Source of the DNA: Lacunisphaera sp.
GTDB taxonomy: Bacteria; Verrucomicrobiota; Verrucomicrobiia; Opitutales; Opitutaceae
Reading direction: 5' to 3'
DNA: 64,000 nt
NCBI GenBank assembly: GCA_029945445.1
Contig: JAQSCO010000057.1
Span: 356,985-420,984 of the forward strand
The stretch's first letter is position 1; each line of letters starts with the position of its first letter. Below the pieces are notes generated by a model. That model had not been told where the DNA came from. It searched no databases and was given only the letters and a program-made list of their open reading frames with translations. Of this stretch, positions 32,422 to 45,076 are shown in pieces. Both the position numbers and the translations under genes were made by a program.

Positions 32422-33660
32422 ATGAACTGGAAAAACATCCTGACCGTCTACCTCAAGGAGCTGCGCGATTCGCTCCGCGACCGCCGCACGCTGCTCTCGA
32501 CCATCATCATCCCGACGTTCCTGATGCCCGCGCTCTTCTTTGGGGTGGGCAAGATCGCCTCGGGCATCTTCTCCAAGGCCCGGGAGGAAATCCCCGCCAT
32601 CATGGTGCTGGGCGGCGAGGATTCGCCCGGGATCGTGGCCGAGCTGAAGCAGGCGAAGAAACTCCGCGTGATTACCGCCGCCGCGGATTGGAAGCAGCAG
32701 ATCTCGGACAAGCGGATCCGCGCGGCCGTGCAGCTCCCCGCCGGGTTCGAGGCCGGGCTGAAGGCCGGGTCGGCCGAGCCGGTGATCATCTACAATTACG
32801 AGGGCGAGCTGAAGTCGGGCTTCGGCGTGACCGAGCTGGAGCGCTTCTTCCGCGACCTGCGCGACCGCACGGTCGCGGCGCGCCTGGCCGAGCGGTCGCT
32901 GCCGGCGACCCTGGTGAAACCGTTCGAGTTCAAGCGCGAGAACGTCGCGCCGCCCGAGAAGGTCGGCGGCAATATGCTCGGCGGCTTCGTGCCTTACCTG
33001 ATCATCATCCTCTGCTTCACCGGCGCGATGTATCCCGCGATGGATCTGACGGCGGGCGAGAAGGAGCGCGGCACGATGGAGACCCTGCTGTGCAGCCCGG
33101 TCCCGCGCGTCGACATTGTGCTCGGCAAGTTCCTCATGGTGCTGACCGGGTCGCTCTCGGCGATGATGTTTTCCCTCCTCTCGATGGGCATCAGCGCCTT
33201 CCTCGGCGGCATGCTCTTCACCGGCGGCGGCACTGCGCGCCTCGCGGCGGCGACCAACACCGCACAGGGCGGGGCCGCCGTCATGCCGATGATCGATCCA
33301 CTGGGGCTTTTCGGCGTGGTGGCGATGGTGCTGCCGGTGGCGGTGCTTTTCTCCGCGGTCATCTTCACGGTCGCGCTCTTTGCCAAGAGCTACAAGGAGG
33401 CGCAGAGCTACGTCGCGCCGATGATCTTCGTGGTCATCATGCCAGCCGTCGTCGGCATGCTCCCGGGCATCGACCTCAATCTCCGGCTCGCCCTGGTGCC
33501 GATCCTGAACCTGTCGCTCGTGTGCAAGGAGATGCTTTCGGGCGTCTGGCACTGGCAATACATTGCGATCATCTTCGGCTCCTCGAGCCTCTACGCGGCC
33601 CTCGCGCTCGCCCTCGCGGTGCGGATGTTCAACCGCGAGGACGTGATGTTCCGGGCGTGA
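32422..33660 (+). CDS. natB: ABC transporter permease, NatB type
   Basis: A 412-residue ABC-2 permease. An N-terminal helix (LLSTIIIPTFLMPALFFGVG) is followed by a ~150-residue extracytoplasmic domain (residues ~45-190), then five or six helices. It carries the class signature DLTAGEKERGTMETLLCSPV. It belongs with the ATPase immediately upstream; the LytS/LytR-type pair before it probably controls expression. Confidence 0.92.
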   Translation: MNWKNILTVYLKELRDSLRDRRTLLSTIIIPTFLMPALFFGVGKIASGIFSKAREEIPAIMVLGGEDSPGIVAELKQAKKLRVITAAADWKQQISDKRIRAAVQLPAGFEAGLKAGSAEPVIIYNYEGELKSGFGVTELERFFRDLRDRTVAARLAERSLPATLVKPFEFKRENVAPPEKVGGNMLGGFVPYLIIILCFTGAMYPAMDLTAGEKERGTMETLLCSPVPRVDIVLGKFLMVLTGSLSAMMFSLLSMGISAFLGGMLFTGGGTARLAAATNTAQGGAAVMPMIDPLGLFGVVAMVLPVAVLFSAVIFTVALFAKSYKEAQSYVAPMIFVVIMPAVVGMLPGIDLNLRLALVPILNLSLVCKEMLSGVWHWQYIAIIFGSSSLYAALALALAVRMFNREDVMFRA

Positions 33661-33670
33661 ATTTTTCCAG

Positions 33671-33748
33671 TGTGGGCGGGGTGCCCCCACCCCGTGGGAT
33701 ATGGCCTGCGTGAGCCGTGCCTCGGGGGATGAGGGCATCCCGCCCACA
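33671..33748. repeat. G+C-rich inverted-repeat element, intergenic
   Basis: Outer arms TGTGGGCGGGGTGCCC (33671-33686) and its inverted copy at 33733-33748 differ at one of 16 positions. Each arm continues into a smaller hairpin (CGGGGTG/CACCCCG on the left, GGGATG/CATCCC on the right). The right arm recurs almost unchanged inside a coding sequence at 42898-42919. Confidence 0.7.
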
Positions 33749-33868
33749 AATTCAGAATCGATTTCATATTTGAGTAAAAGCCGGGCTCCCGGGGTAAAGG
33801 CCGGGTAAAGACCCCGGGCGCCTCTAGGCGCGGGGCAACAAGAGTGATAAGGTCGAGTCGCACCACTT

Positions 33869-34363
33869 ATGAACCCGATCACCTCCACTGACAGCCAAGA
33901 GGCCGCGCACCTCGCCAAACTGCGCTCGCAGATCTCCAGCGACATTGAATCCATGCACGAGAAGGAGGCCAGCCTTCGCGAGTATGAACAACGTCTCCGT
34001 CTGCTCGTCGACCACGCCCACCACAACCAGCCGGCCCAGCCGACGTCGCAGTATTACGTCACCCCGGCCGCGCAACAGGACAAGGCCGCGCTCGACTCCG
34101 AGTGGGAAAAATACGCCCGTTCCCACGCGTTGCTCGAGGCCGCCCGCCGCGGCCTGACGGACGACCGCCTCGCGCTCAAGGACCGCGAGGAGAAGCTCGC
34201 GCAGCGCGAGACCGAGGTCGGCCGCCGCGAAGCGTGGGTGAAGCTACGCGAGCAGGAACTCGCCGCGGAAGCGGCGGCCAAGGCGGCCGTGCCGGCGCCG
34301 AAGCCCTCGTTCACCACGGCGCCGTTCCTCGCCGCGCGCAATCTCTTCACGCACCGCGGCTGA
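33869..34363 (+). CDS. coiled-coil protein of unknown function
   Basis: A 164-residue, highly charged, mostly alpha-helical protein. Two coiled-coil stretches are apparent (about 14-50, KLRSQISSDIESMHEKEASL; and 76-135, rich in R/E heptads such as DREEKLAQRETEVGRREAWV), followed by an Ala/Pro-rich tail. No signal peptide or membrane helix. No family recognised. It stands alone between the ABC exporter and a convergent ABC-F gene. Confidence 0.75.
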   Translation: MNPITSTDSQEAAHLAKLRSQISSDIESMHEKEASLREYEQRLRLLVDHAHHNQPAQPTSQYYVTPAAQQDKAALDSEWEKYARSHALLEAARRGLTDDRLALKDREEKLAQRETEVGRREAWVKLREQELAAEAAAKAAVPAPKPSFTTAPFLAARNLFTHRG

Positions 34364-34376
34364 ACCAAAAGTCTTT

Positions 34377-34396
34377 GCCGGTCAGGGGTGACCGGC
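34377..34396. terminator. hairpin between convergent genes
   Basis: An 8-bp perfect stem (GCCGGTCA / TGACCGGC) with a GGGG loop lies 13 bases after the coiled-coil gene and before the ABC-F gene end. No T-run follows on the plus strand; on the minus strand a short AAAGACTTTT follows, so termination there would be weak. Confidence 0.4.
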
Positions 34397-34453
34397 CGTG
34401 ATCAAGGGGCGGGATCAGCCGGAGGGTCAGGGTGTGACCGGCGCGGTCCCGCC

Positions 34454-36319
<1,866 letters not shown>

Positions 36320-36368
36320 GGCGAACCCGCGAGCAAGCCGCGCCACGCCGTTCTCGTCAAGGACGGCC

Positions 36369-37340
36369 TTAGGCCAGCGTAAGTGCCACGGCGCCAGCGA
36401 CCGCGATAGCCCCGCCAAGCAGCGAGCGCTTTGAGGGCCGCTCGCCTTCCAGCAAATACGTGATTGGGATGGCAATAAGGGGAGTGGTCGCGGCGATCGG
36501 CAGCACGATGCCGCTGGGCGTGGTGGCCAGCGCCCACTGGTAGCAGCCGACGCCGAGGACCGGGCCGACGAGACCGTTCGCCATCAGCCAGAACCAGGCG
36601 CGGCGCTTTGTCGCCGGGTCGGCGGCGGCGGCGGGCCGGGCGGGCCGCCGGCCGAGCAGATGGAGCGCGAGGAACCAGAGGGCGGTGAAGACGAGACCGG
36701 CCAGGATGCGGTGGTAGGCCGCGTTGAGGCCGAAGCTGGCGTTGTGCGCCGCTTCGCCCGCGGCGGTGGCGGCCTCGACGCCCTTGCGGCTGACGAGCGC
36801 GCCGAAGCCCTGGCCGGCGGCCGCGAGCAGACCGAAAAGAAAACCAAGGGGGCGCACCCGCACGCGCGGCGGACTGGACTTGCTCGGCATCAGCGCCAGC
36901 ACGACGCCGCCGATGATCACGGTGCCCCACAGGGCCTGCGCCGCAGTGAGCCGCGTGCCGAGCCAGAGCCATTCGCCCAGCGCCGCGATCGGTGCAGCGA
37001 GGCACTGGGTCATGAGCACCGTCAGCCGCGAACCCAGCAGGGGCAGCGCCGCATAGACGCCCAGGTCGCCCAGGCCCATGCCGACGACGCCGCTCAGGAG
37101 GAACCATCCGGTGCTCGCGCTGCCGAAGCCGTGACCGAGCGTGTGGGCGAACAGCCCGAGCAGGCAGACCGCCACCATGAGCCGCCCGAGGTTGGCGAAC
37201 ATCGGGCCCGAGGCCTGCACGCTGCGGCTGGCGCAGGTGGCGTTGAGGGCGAAGAAGCAGGCGGCGAGACAGGAGGCGAGCACGGCGGGCGCGCACTCTC
37301 GCCGCCGCCCCGCCGGGGAGGCAACTCTCGTTTCGGCCAC
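36369..37340 (-). CDS. EamA/DMT family transporter
   Basis: A 323-residue drug/metabolite transporter with about ten hydrophobic segments in two EamA repeats ([19 protein letters not shown]...; [17 protein letters not shown] at the C-terminus). It starts with GTG. A non-canonical hydrophilic segment around residue 225 ([16 protein letters not shown]) separates the two halves. Substrate unknown. It is divergent from the YyaL-like gene with 44 bases between starts. Confidence 0.88.
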   Translation of the reverse strand: MAETRVASPAGRRRECAPAVLASCLAACFFALNATCASRSVQASGPMFANLGRLMVAVCLLGLFAHTLGHGFGSASTGWFLLSGVVGMGLGDLGVYAALPLLGSRLTVLMTQCLAAPIAALGEWLWLGTRLTAAQALWGTVIIGGVVLALMPSKSSPPRVRVRPLGFLFGLLAAAGQGFGALVSRKGVEAATAAGEAAHNASFGLNAAYHRILAGLVFTALWFLALHLLGRRPARPAAAADPATKRRAWFWLMANGLVGPVLGVGCYQWALATTPSGIVLPIAATTPLIAIPITYLLEGERPSKRSLLGGAIAVAGAVALTLA

Positions 37341-37384
37341 GATTTTTTTTGCGTCTCCCGGACTTTGGCCGAGTTTGGCGGCGC

Positions 37385-39571
<2,187 letters not shown>

Positions 39572-39583
<12 letters not shown>

Positions 39584-40816
39584 CGCGGCCCGCACCAACC
39601 GGTCGTCGCCGTCATTGGGCGCGGGCTTGAGGCCGAGCGCGGCGCAAAGCAGGTTGTAGAGGTGGATGTTTTCCACGTCGGGGATCTCCACACCGCGCCG
39701 GAAGGACGGGCCGCTGGCGAGGAAGAGCGCGCCCATGTTTGGGGTCGCCGGGTCCCAGCCGTGGTTGCCCTTGCTGTAGGTGAGCATGCGATTCGGCCAG
39801 CCGACTTTGCTCTCGATGTTCCAGTGGTCGTCGGCCAGCAACACGACGTCCGGGATGCGCGGATTGCCCCGGTAGTGATAGCGCGCGGGGCTCTCGTCGC
39901 GCAACCAGACGTGCAACTGTGGCGGCGCCTTGGTGCGGATCTGCTCGGCGAGCTCCGCGGCGGTGATGGTGCCGGGTTTCGGGCGCACGCCGCCGACCGG
40001 ACCGCTGGAGTCCACCTGCACCTCGGAGACTTTCATCAGGTCCTCGAGGAAGATGACGCGGTCGGGGCCTTGCTCCGACATGCCGTGGTCCGAGACTATC
40101 ACCAAGTCCGTGCGGTCGCGGAGGCCGAGCCGCGTCAGGCCGGCGAGCAAGCGGGCCACGTTGTGGTCCACCTCCTTCACGGCGGCGCCGGTCTCGGGGG
40201 CGACCGGGCCGTATTTGTGCCCGATGGTGTCGACGAGGTCAAAGTAGAGGGTGCAGAAGCGCGGGCGTTCGGCGGCGGGCCCCGCGAGCCAGCCCAGCAA
40301 CTCATCCACCCGCTGCGGGGCCGGCACCTTGTTGTCGAACGGCTTGTAGCGGCTCGGCCGCGCACCGTGGTTCTCCGTCTCGGAGCCGGGCCAGAAATAA
40401 CAGAAACTGCGCACGCCCTGCTTCTCCGCGGTGATCCAGACCGGCTCGCCGGCGGCCCACCAGCGCTCCTCGCGATTGCTCGCGGGCTTGCTCATGCCGA
40501 AGGTGTCGCCGCTGGCCGGGTCGTAGAACCAATTGCTGACGATGCCGTGGTGCGCGGGATAGAGGCCCGTGACGAGCGTGTAGTGGTTGGGAAAAGTCTT
40601 CGAGGGAAACGACGGCGTCAGGCGCGTCGCGTGCACGCCGCCGGCGGCGAGCGCCTTGAGGGTCGGCGCATCGTATTTTTGCAGGTAGTCCCAGCGGAAC
40701 CCGTCGATCGAGATCAGGACGAGCAGCTCGGCCCGCGTGGGCTGGACTGGCGTGGTGCACGACACCAGTGCGAAGGCGGTGGCGAGCAGCACCAGACTGG
40801 CGCGAAGTCGTTTCAT
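39572..40816 (-). CDS. alkaline-phosphatase-superfamily phosphodiesterase lipoprotein (ENPP type), copy 1
   Basis: A 414-residue nucleotide pyrophosphatase/phosphodiesterase-like enzyme. It has a lipobox (FALVSC, Cys20), the metal Asp38 in [12 protein letters not shown], the nucleophile Thr74 in PSKTFPNH, and metal ligands in [10 protein letters not shown] and GNHGWD. Such enzymes hydrolyse phosphodiester bonds of nucleotides or phospholipids; the PTFPSKT-like form is of the ENPP group. It is the downstream member of a tandem duplicated pair and its 3' end overlaps the convergent YyaL-like gene by 12 bases. Confidence 0.93.
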
Positions 40817-40862
40817 CAGGAAACAAGGCTTGGGCCCGTCGGCCCAAGCCTGCAACGCGCTT

Positions 40863-42119
40863 TTAGCGCGCCAACACCTCGCGCGCGAGGCGGTCGTCGC
40901 CGTCGTTGGGCGCCGGTTGCAGGCCGAGCACGCGGCAAAGCAGGTTGTAGAGATGGATATTGTCCACGTCGGCCAACTCGTGGCCGCGGCGGAACGCCGG
41001 GCCGCTGGCGAGGAAGAGCGCGCCCATGTTCGGGGTCGCCGGGTCCCAGCCGTGGTTGCCGCGGTTGTAGGAGTTGGCGAATTTCGTCCAGCCCAGCCGG
41101 CTCTCGATGTTCCAGTGGTCGTCGGCCACGAGCACGACGGGCGGAATGCGGGGATTGTCGCGGTAGTGGAACTGCGCCGGCACTTCCTCGCGGAGATAAA
41201 CCTTGAGCGCCGGCGGCGCCTTGGCGCGGATCGAGGCGGCGAGCTCGGCCGGCGTGACCGTGCCGGGTCTGGGGCGCACGCCGCCGTTTGGCCCGGTCGA
41301 CTCGACCTGCACTTGGGAAACGTTCATCAGGTCCTCGACAAAGATCACGCGGTCGGCGCTCTGTTCTGACATGCCGTGGTCCGACACGATGACGAGGTTG
41401 GTCTGGTCGCGCAGGCCGCGGCTGCTGAGGCCGGCCAGCAGGCGGGCCATGGCGTCGTCCGCCTCCTTGACCGCGGCCGCCGTCTCGGGGGAGTCGGGCC
41501 CGGCCCGGTGACCGACCACGTCGACCACCTCGAGGTAGAGCACGCCGAAGCGCGGGCGCTGGGCCGCCGGCAGGTCGAACCACGCGAGCAGTCCGTCCAC
41601 GCGCTGGTTGGAGGTCTGCTTGCCGTCGTAGGTCAGGTGAAAGCTCGGGCGCGTGCCGTGGATCTCGGCCTCGCTGCCCGGCCAGAAGTAGCAGGCGCTG
41701 CGCACGCCCTGTTTTTCCGCGGTGATCCAGATCGGTTCGCCCTGCTGCCACCAGCGCGGGTCGGCGTTATCGGCGGGTGAGTTCTTGTTGAAGGAGGCGT
41801 TGAACGCCGGATCGAAGAAATAATTCGAGACAATGCCGTGGTGCTCGGGCCGCAGGCCGGTGGCCAGGGTGAAATGGTTGGGGAAGGTCTTCGAGGGAAA
41901 CGAGGGCGTCAGGCGCTGCGCATGCACGCCGCCGGCCGCGAGGGCCTTGAGGGTCGGGGCGTCGTATTTCTGCAGGTAATCCCAGCGGAAGCCGTCGATC
42001 GAGACGAGGATCAGCGGTGCGAGCGGGCGGGCGGGCGGCGTCGTGCAGGACGAGACGGCCAAGAGGATCAGCAGCAGGTGAACGAAGGACCCGAATCGTT
42101 GCATGAAGGCGCATTTCAT
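40863..42119 (-). CDS. alkaline-phosphatase-superfamily phosphodiesterase lipoprotein (ENPP type), copy 2
   Basis: A 418-residue paralogue of the preceding enzyme, closely similar along the whole length (shared [65 protein letters not shown]). Lipobox ends at Cys25, metal Asp42, nucleophile Thr78. The start at MKCAFMQRFG has a GGGAGG sequence nine bases upstream, one of the few clear ribosome binding sites in the window. It lies 46 bases upstream of copy 1 and is probably cotranscribed with it. Confidence 0.93.
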   Translation of the reverse strand: MKCAFMQRFGSFVHLLLILLAVSSCTTPPARPLAPLILVSIDGFRWDYLQKYDAPTLKALAAGGVHAQRLTPSFPSKTFPNHFTLATGLRPEHHGIVSNYFFDPAFNASFNKNSPADNADPRWWQQGEPIWITAEKQGVRSACYFWPGSEAEIHGTRPSFHLTYDGKQTSNQRVDGLLAWFDLPAAQRPRFGVLYLEVVDVVGHRAGPDSPETAAAVKEADDAMARLLAGLSSRGLRDQTNLVIVSDHGMSEQSADRVIFVEDLMNVSQVQVESTGPNGGVRPRPGTVTPAELAASIRAKAPPALKVYLREEVPAQFHYRDNPRIPPVVLVADDHWNIESRLGWTKFANSYNRGNHGWDPATPNMGALFLASGPAFRRGHELADVDNIHLYNLLCRVLGLQPAPNDGDDRLAREVLAR

Positions 42120-42160
42120 GGCGGGTTGCCTCCCTGCGCGCAATCTGCATTCTGCGGCCG

Positions 42161-42361
42161 ATGAACGACGCCGAGCGACTGACCAAACTGGAGGAGCGCT
42201 ATGCGCACCTGCAGCGCCACACCGTCGAGCAGGACAAGGCGATGCTCGCGCTGGCCGACGAGGTGGCGAAGCTGCGCAAGGCAATCACCAAGCTGCGCGG
42301 GCAGGTGGCGTCGAGCCGCGCCGCGGACGACGGCGCGGACGAGCGTCCGCCGCATTACTGA
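42161..42361 (+). CDS. slyX: SlyX family protein
   Basis: A 66-residue, fully helical coiled-coil protein (LTKLEERYAHLQRHTVEQDK...LADEVAKLRKAITKLRGQV) with the C-terminal PPHY typical of SlyX. Function is unknown. It is divergent from the phosphodiesterase pair and directly abuts the convergent coiled-coil membrane gene without a base between the stop codons. Confidence 0.88.
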   Translation: MNDAERLTKLEERYAHLQRHTVEQDKAMLALADEVAKLRKAITKLRGQVASSRAADDGADERPPHY

Positions 42362-43558
42362 TCAGAAAATCGCCGTGAGCTCGACGTGCTTGCCCGGCTC
42401 GAGGAAGATCTCGCCGGAGAGCGCCGCGGTCTCGTCGTTCTTGTAGAGCTTGACGGCGATGGGCCCGGTGGCGTCGTCGGTGGCCCAGCCCCATTTGCCG
42501 ATGGAGACAAACTGCATGGGTACGCCCTTGTCCCAGCTCAGGCCCGGGCCGTCGCCACGGATGAAGAGCTTGTTGCCGATGCCGATGTAGGCGGTGGCGA
42601 GCAGGCGCGTCGCCCCATCGGAGGAAACGGCGGCCTCGGCTGGCGCGGCGGACGCCGGTTCCGCGGGGGCGTCGGGGAAGGGGGATTCGCCGGAGTGGCC
42701 GTTTCCGGCGGCGGGTTCGGCCGACATGGCGGCGAGGGTGTCCTCGGGCTTGGGCTTGCGCGGCGCGCGGGGTTTCCTGGGCTTTGAGTCGTCGACGACA
42801 GAGGGCCCGGTGGCTGCGGTGTCAACCACGGCAACGGATTCCACGATGGGTGAGGGGGCGGGCTCGGCAACGGGCTCCGGCTTGGCTTCAACGCGGGGTG
42901 AGGGCACCCCGCCCACAGGGGGGGCCACGACCGTCACGCTGACCTCGGCGATCTTGGCGAGGGTGGCCTTGAGTTTGTCGTCGAGCTTGGCGGCGGCGTC
43001 CTGCAGCGCGGCGAGCTGCGCGCGCGTGGTCTTCTCGAGCGCGGAAAGTTCGGCGGCGGACTTGTGGATTTTTTCCGCGATGCCCGACAGGCGCTCGCTC
43101 TCGCCCTGGCGGAGCGTGGCAAGCTCCTCGGTCAGGCGCTCCTTCTCCTCGTCCTCGGTCTGCGCGAGCTGCGCGTTGAACTCGGCGAGTTTCTCCTGCA
43201 TGCGGTAGGGCAGGTTCTCGGCGGCGTGGGCGGTCTTGTGGACGGCCTCCTCGACCGCCTTGATCTGCGCGGCGGCGCGGGCGAGGCTCTCGCTGGCGGC
43301 GTTGAGGCGCTGGACCTGGTCGGTGACGCGGGCGCGCTCCGCCTGGACGTATTCCGCGGAGTCGGCGGCGTAATCGATGAGGAAGGGGACGAGCCCCACG
43401 ACGCCGGCGGCGCCGACGAAGAGCACCGCGCTGATGAAGGGCAGCGGGGCGTAGGGATTCTTGGCGAAGTAGGCGATGATGAACGCGGTGAGCAACAGGC
43501 CGGCGTCGATCAGCAAAAACACCGTCTTGGAGAGGCGGGGGGCAGGTTCTAGATTCAT
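42362..43558 (-). CDS. membrane-anchored coiled-coil protein with C-terminal beta-domain
   Basis: A 398-residue protein of no family I can name. Two N-terminal membrane helices (TVFLLIDAGLLLTAFIIAYF; FISAVLFVGAAGVVGLVPFLI) are followed by a long coiled coil (~70-215, ending AAAKLDDKLKATLAKIAEV), a Pro/Ala/Lys-rich linker (~220-315) and a C-terminal domain of ~80 residues (YIGIGNKLFIRGDGPGLSW; FVSIGKWGWATDD; IFLEPGKHVELTAIF) that looks like a beta-sandwich, comparable to carbohydrate-binding modules. Part of the linker (VGGVPSPR) is encoded by a copy of the 33671 repeat. The start is ATG MNLEPAPRL; the frame is open further upstream. Confidence 0.82.
   Translation of the reverse strand: MNLEPAPRLSKTVFLLIDAGLLLTAFIIAYFAKNPYAPLPFISAVLFVGAAGVVGLVPFLIDYAADSAEYVQAERARVTDQVQRLNAASESLARAAAQIKAVEEAVHKTAHAAENLPYRMQEKLAEFNAQLAQTEDEEKERLTEELATLRQGESERLSGIAEKIHKSAAELSALEKTTRAQLAALQDAAAKLDDKLKATLAKIAEVSVTVVAPPVGGVPSPRVEAKPEPVAEPAPSPIVESVAVVDTAATGPSVVDDSKPRKPRAPRKPKPEDTLAAMSAEPAAGNGHSGESPFPDAPAEPASAAPAEAAVSSDGATRLLATAYIGIGNKLFIRGDGPGLSWDKGVPMQFVSIGKWGWATDDATGPIAVKLYKNDETAALSGEIFLEPGKHVELTAIF
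42898..42919. repeat. copy of the G+C-rich palindrome inside a coding sequence
   Basis: Sequence beginning GGGTGAGGGCACCCCGCCC, nearly identical to the right arm of the intergenic element at 33671-33748. In the coding sense it gives PVGGVPSPR within the low-complexity linker of the membrane coiled-coil protein. Confidence 0.6.
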
Positions 43559-43656
43559 AGGCGGTTCGCGCGCACGCTGGTTTTCCCCCGGGACGGGCGG
43601 TTTCTCAAGGCTAAAGGAGCCTTGCGCGGCCGGGGGCGGCTGGCAAAGTCGCGGGC

Positions 43657-43929
43657 GTGCCGGAGCCATTTCCCCATTTCGTGCGCATCGACCGCGACGG
43701 GCGGCGGAACGGCGCGCACTATGTGGTGCACACGCACGACCCGAAGTTCACGCTGGAACTGACGCCCGACCGCGCGGCGCCCGACCGGGTCGGGCACGGG
43801 ATCATCAAGCGCATCTGCGTGCCCAATTCGTGGGCCGGGGACTACGGCCGCTACAGCCAGCTGCTGACGAAGGCGCAGGAATTCTTCGCGCAGTCCAATC
43901 CCGCCGGCTCGCAGCCCTCGCGACTGTAG
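43657..43929 (+). CDS. small conserved-looking protein of unknown function
   Basis: A 90-residue soluble protein starting with GTG (VPEPFPHFVRIDRDGRRNG). It has good codon bias and internal motifs (HYVVHTHDPKFTLELTPD; IKRICVPNSWAGDYGRYSQL) but no family I recognise. It is divergent from the coiled-coil membrane gene by 98 bases and convergent with the next membrane gene. Confidence 0.65.
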   Translation: MPEPFPHFVRIDRDGRRNGAHYVVHTHDPKFTLELTPDRAAPDRVGHGIIKRICVPNSWAGDYGRYSQLLTKAQEFFAQSNPAGSQPSRL

Positions 43930-43954
43930 CCGGAGAACGCGCGGGCCCCATGCC

Positions 43955-44329
43955 CTACCGCAGCAGCGCGCGCCACGACATGCCCAGGAGCGAGATGAGC
44001 ATGCCGACCCGGATGGAGCCCTCGAAAGTGAGCACGACGAGCACCCATTGCAGCCCGCAGGTCGTGCGGATGGCGTAGCCAAGGCCGGTCACGATCAGCA
44101 GCACGATGCCCTGCGCGCGGCCCACGGGGTGGAGCAGCAGCGTGGTCATCCAGAGGAAATAGATGAGCAGCCCGCCCGCCCAGGTGGCCGCCATCCAGTT
44201 GGCCATCGGCAGCTCACGCGGGTCGGCGTTCACCCGGATCTGCTTGATGCCCATGAAGCGCTCGCTCACGACCAGCTGCCAGAGCTCGAAGGCGAGGAAA
44301 ACCGGGGCGAGCAGGGCGAACGGATTCAC
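43955..44329 (-). CDS. four-helix membrane protein of unknown function
   Basis: A ~124-residue protein with hydrophobic segments at the N-terminus (FALLAPVFLAFELWQLVV), middle (MAATWAGGLLIYFLWMTTLLL and GIVLLIVTGLGYAI) and C-terminus (VGMLISLLGMSWRALL). A loop FMGIKQIRVNADPRELPM separates the first two. The start is a GTG (VNPFALL); a TTG four codons earlier is possible. No family recognised. Confidence 0.65.
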   Translation of the reverse strand: MNPFALLAPVFLAFELWQLVVSERFMGIKQIRVNADPRELPMANWMAATWAGGLLIYFLWMTTLLLHPVGRAQGIVLLIVTGLGYAIRTTCGLQWVLVVLTFEGSIRVGMLISLLGMSWRALLR

Positions 44330-44389
44330 GCCTGCCAGCAAATCCGCCGCCGCGGGCGACGCCAGAATTTATTGCGGGTAAAGTGTCGC

Positions 44390-44425
44390 CGGCTTCCAGC
44401 TGGTGCAGACTGCGGCTGGAAGCCG
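44390..44425. repeat. palindromic REP-like hairpin
   Basis: A perfect 11-bp stem CGGCTTCCAGC / GCTGGAAGCCG with a 14-base loop lies in the 220-base divergent intergenic region. It carries no T-run, so it is more likely a repeat than a terminator. Confidence 0.6.
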
Positions 44426-44550
44426 CGGCCACGGGAAAGGCGCGCCGAGAAACGGATGGAGTTTTCCCGCGCAAGGCGCACACTGGCGGCAGGGCCAACC
44501 GTGACGCGCTTTCGCCCCGGTCCCGAAACCCCCACAACCCCGGAGTCCAC

Positions 44551-45015
44551 ATGTCCACGACCATGTTTCTGGTTAAATATCTCGGCACCTCGCTGGTGGC
44601 CGGTGTGCTCGGCGGCCTCGCGATGGAGCTGGCGATGTGGCTGATCAGCCGCGCGGGCCTGGCCAAGGGCGACATGATCCTCGCGCTCGGCAGCCTGCTG
44701 ACCAAGGAGCGCGCCAACGCCTACCGCGTCGGCCTCGTGGTGCACGCGACGGCGGCGATCGGGTTCGCGCTGGTCTATGCGCTGCTGATGGTGACGCTCG
44801 GTTACACGCACATGCCGCTGTCGTTCATGCTCGGGCTGGGCGTCGGCGTGCTGCACGGCCTGCTCGTCAGCCTCATGCTGGTGTGGGTGGTGGCGGACAA
44901 GCATCCGCTGGAGGAATTCAAGGAAGCCGACCTGCTCGTGGGCCTGAGCCACCTGGCCGGCCACGTGGCGTTTGGCGCGGTGGTCGGGCTGGTGGTGGGG
45001 TTGTCACCGCTCTGA
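44551..45015 (+). CDS. integral membrane protein of unknown function
   Basis: A 154-residue protein with four to five hydrophobic segments (SLVAGVLGGLAMELAMWLI; VGLVVHATAAIGFALVYALLM; LSFMLGLGVGVLHGLLVSLMLVWVV; HLAGHVAFGAVVGLVVGL). The histidines in the helices (VHATAA, VLHGLL, SHLAGHVAFG) are unusual and could bind a cofactor or metal. No family is confidently recognised. Confidence 0.75.
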   Translation: MSTTMFLVKYLGTSLVAGVLGGLAMELAMWLISRAGLAKGDMILALGSLLTKERANAYRVGLVVHATAAIGFALVYALLMVTLGYTHMPLSFMLGLGVGVLHGLLVSLMLVWVVADKHPLEEFKEADLLVGLSHLAGHVAFGAVVGLVVGLSPL

Positions 45016-45076
45016 GGGTGTTTCCTGCAACTTCCGGGCGGGGCGGCGGGTTCTTGGGGCACACCCCTCCACGCCG

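Noticed and set aside
31579-34026. 815-codon minus-strand frame opposite the NatAB genes
   Set aside because: It is the antisense of two intact ABC transporter genes and has low-complexity His/Arg/Asp/Glu-rich sequence with no domain.
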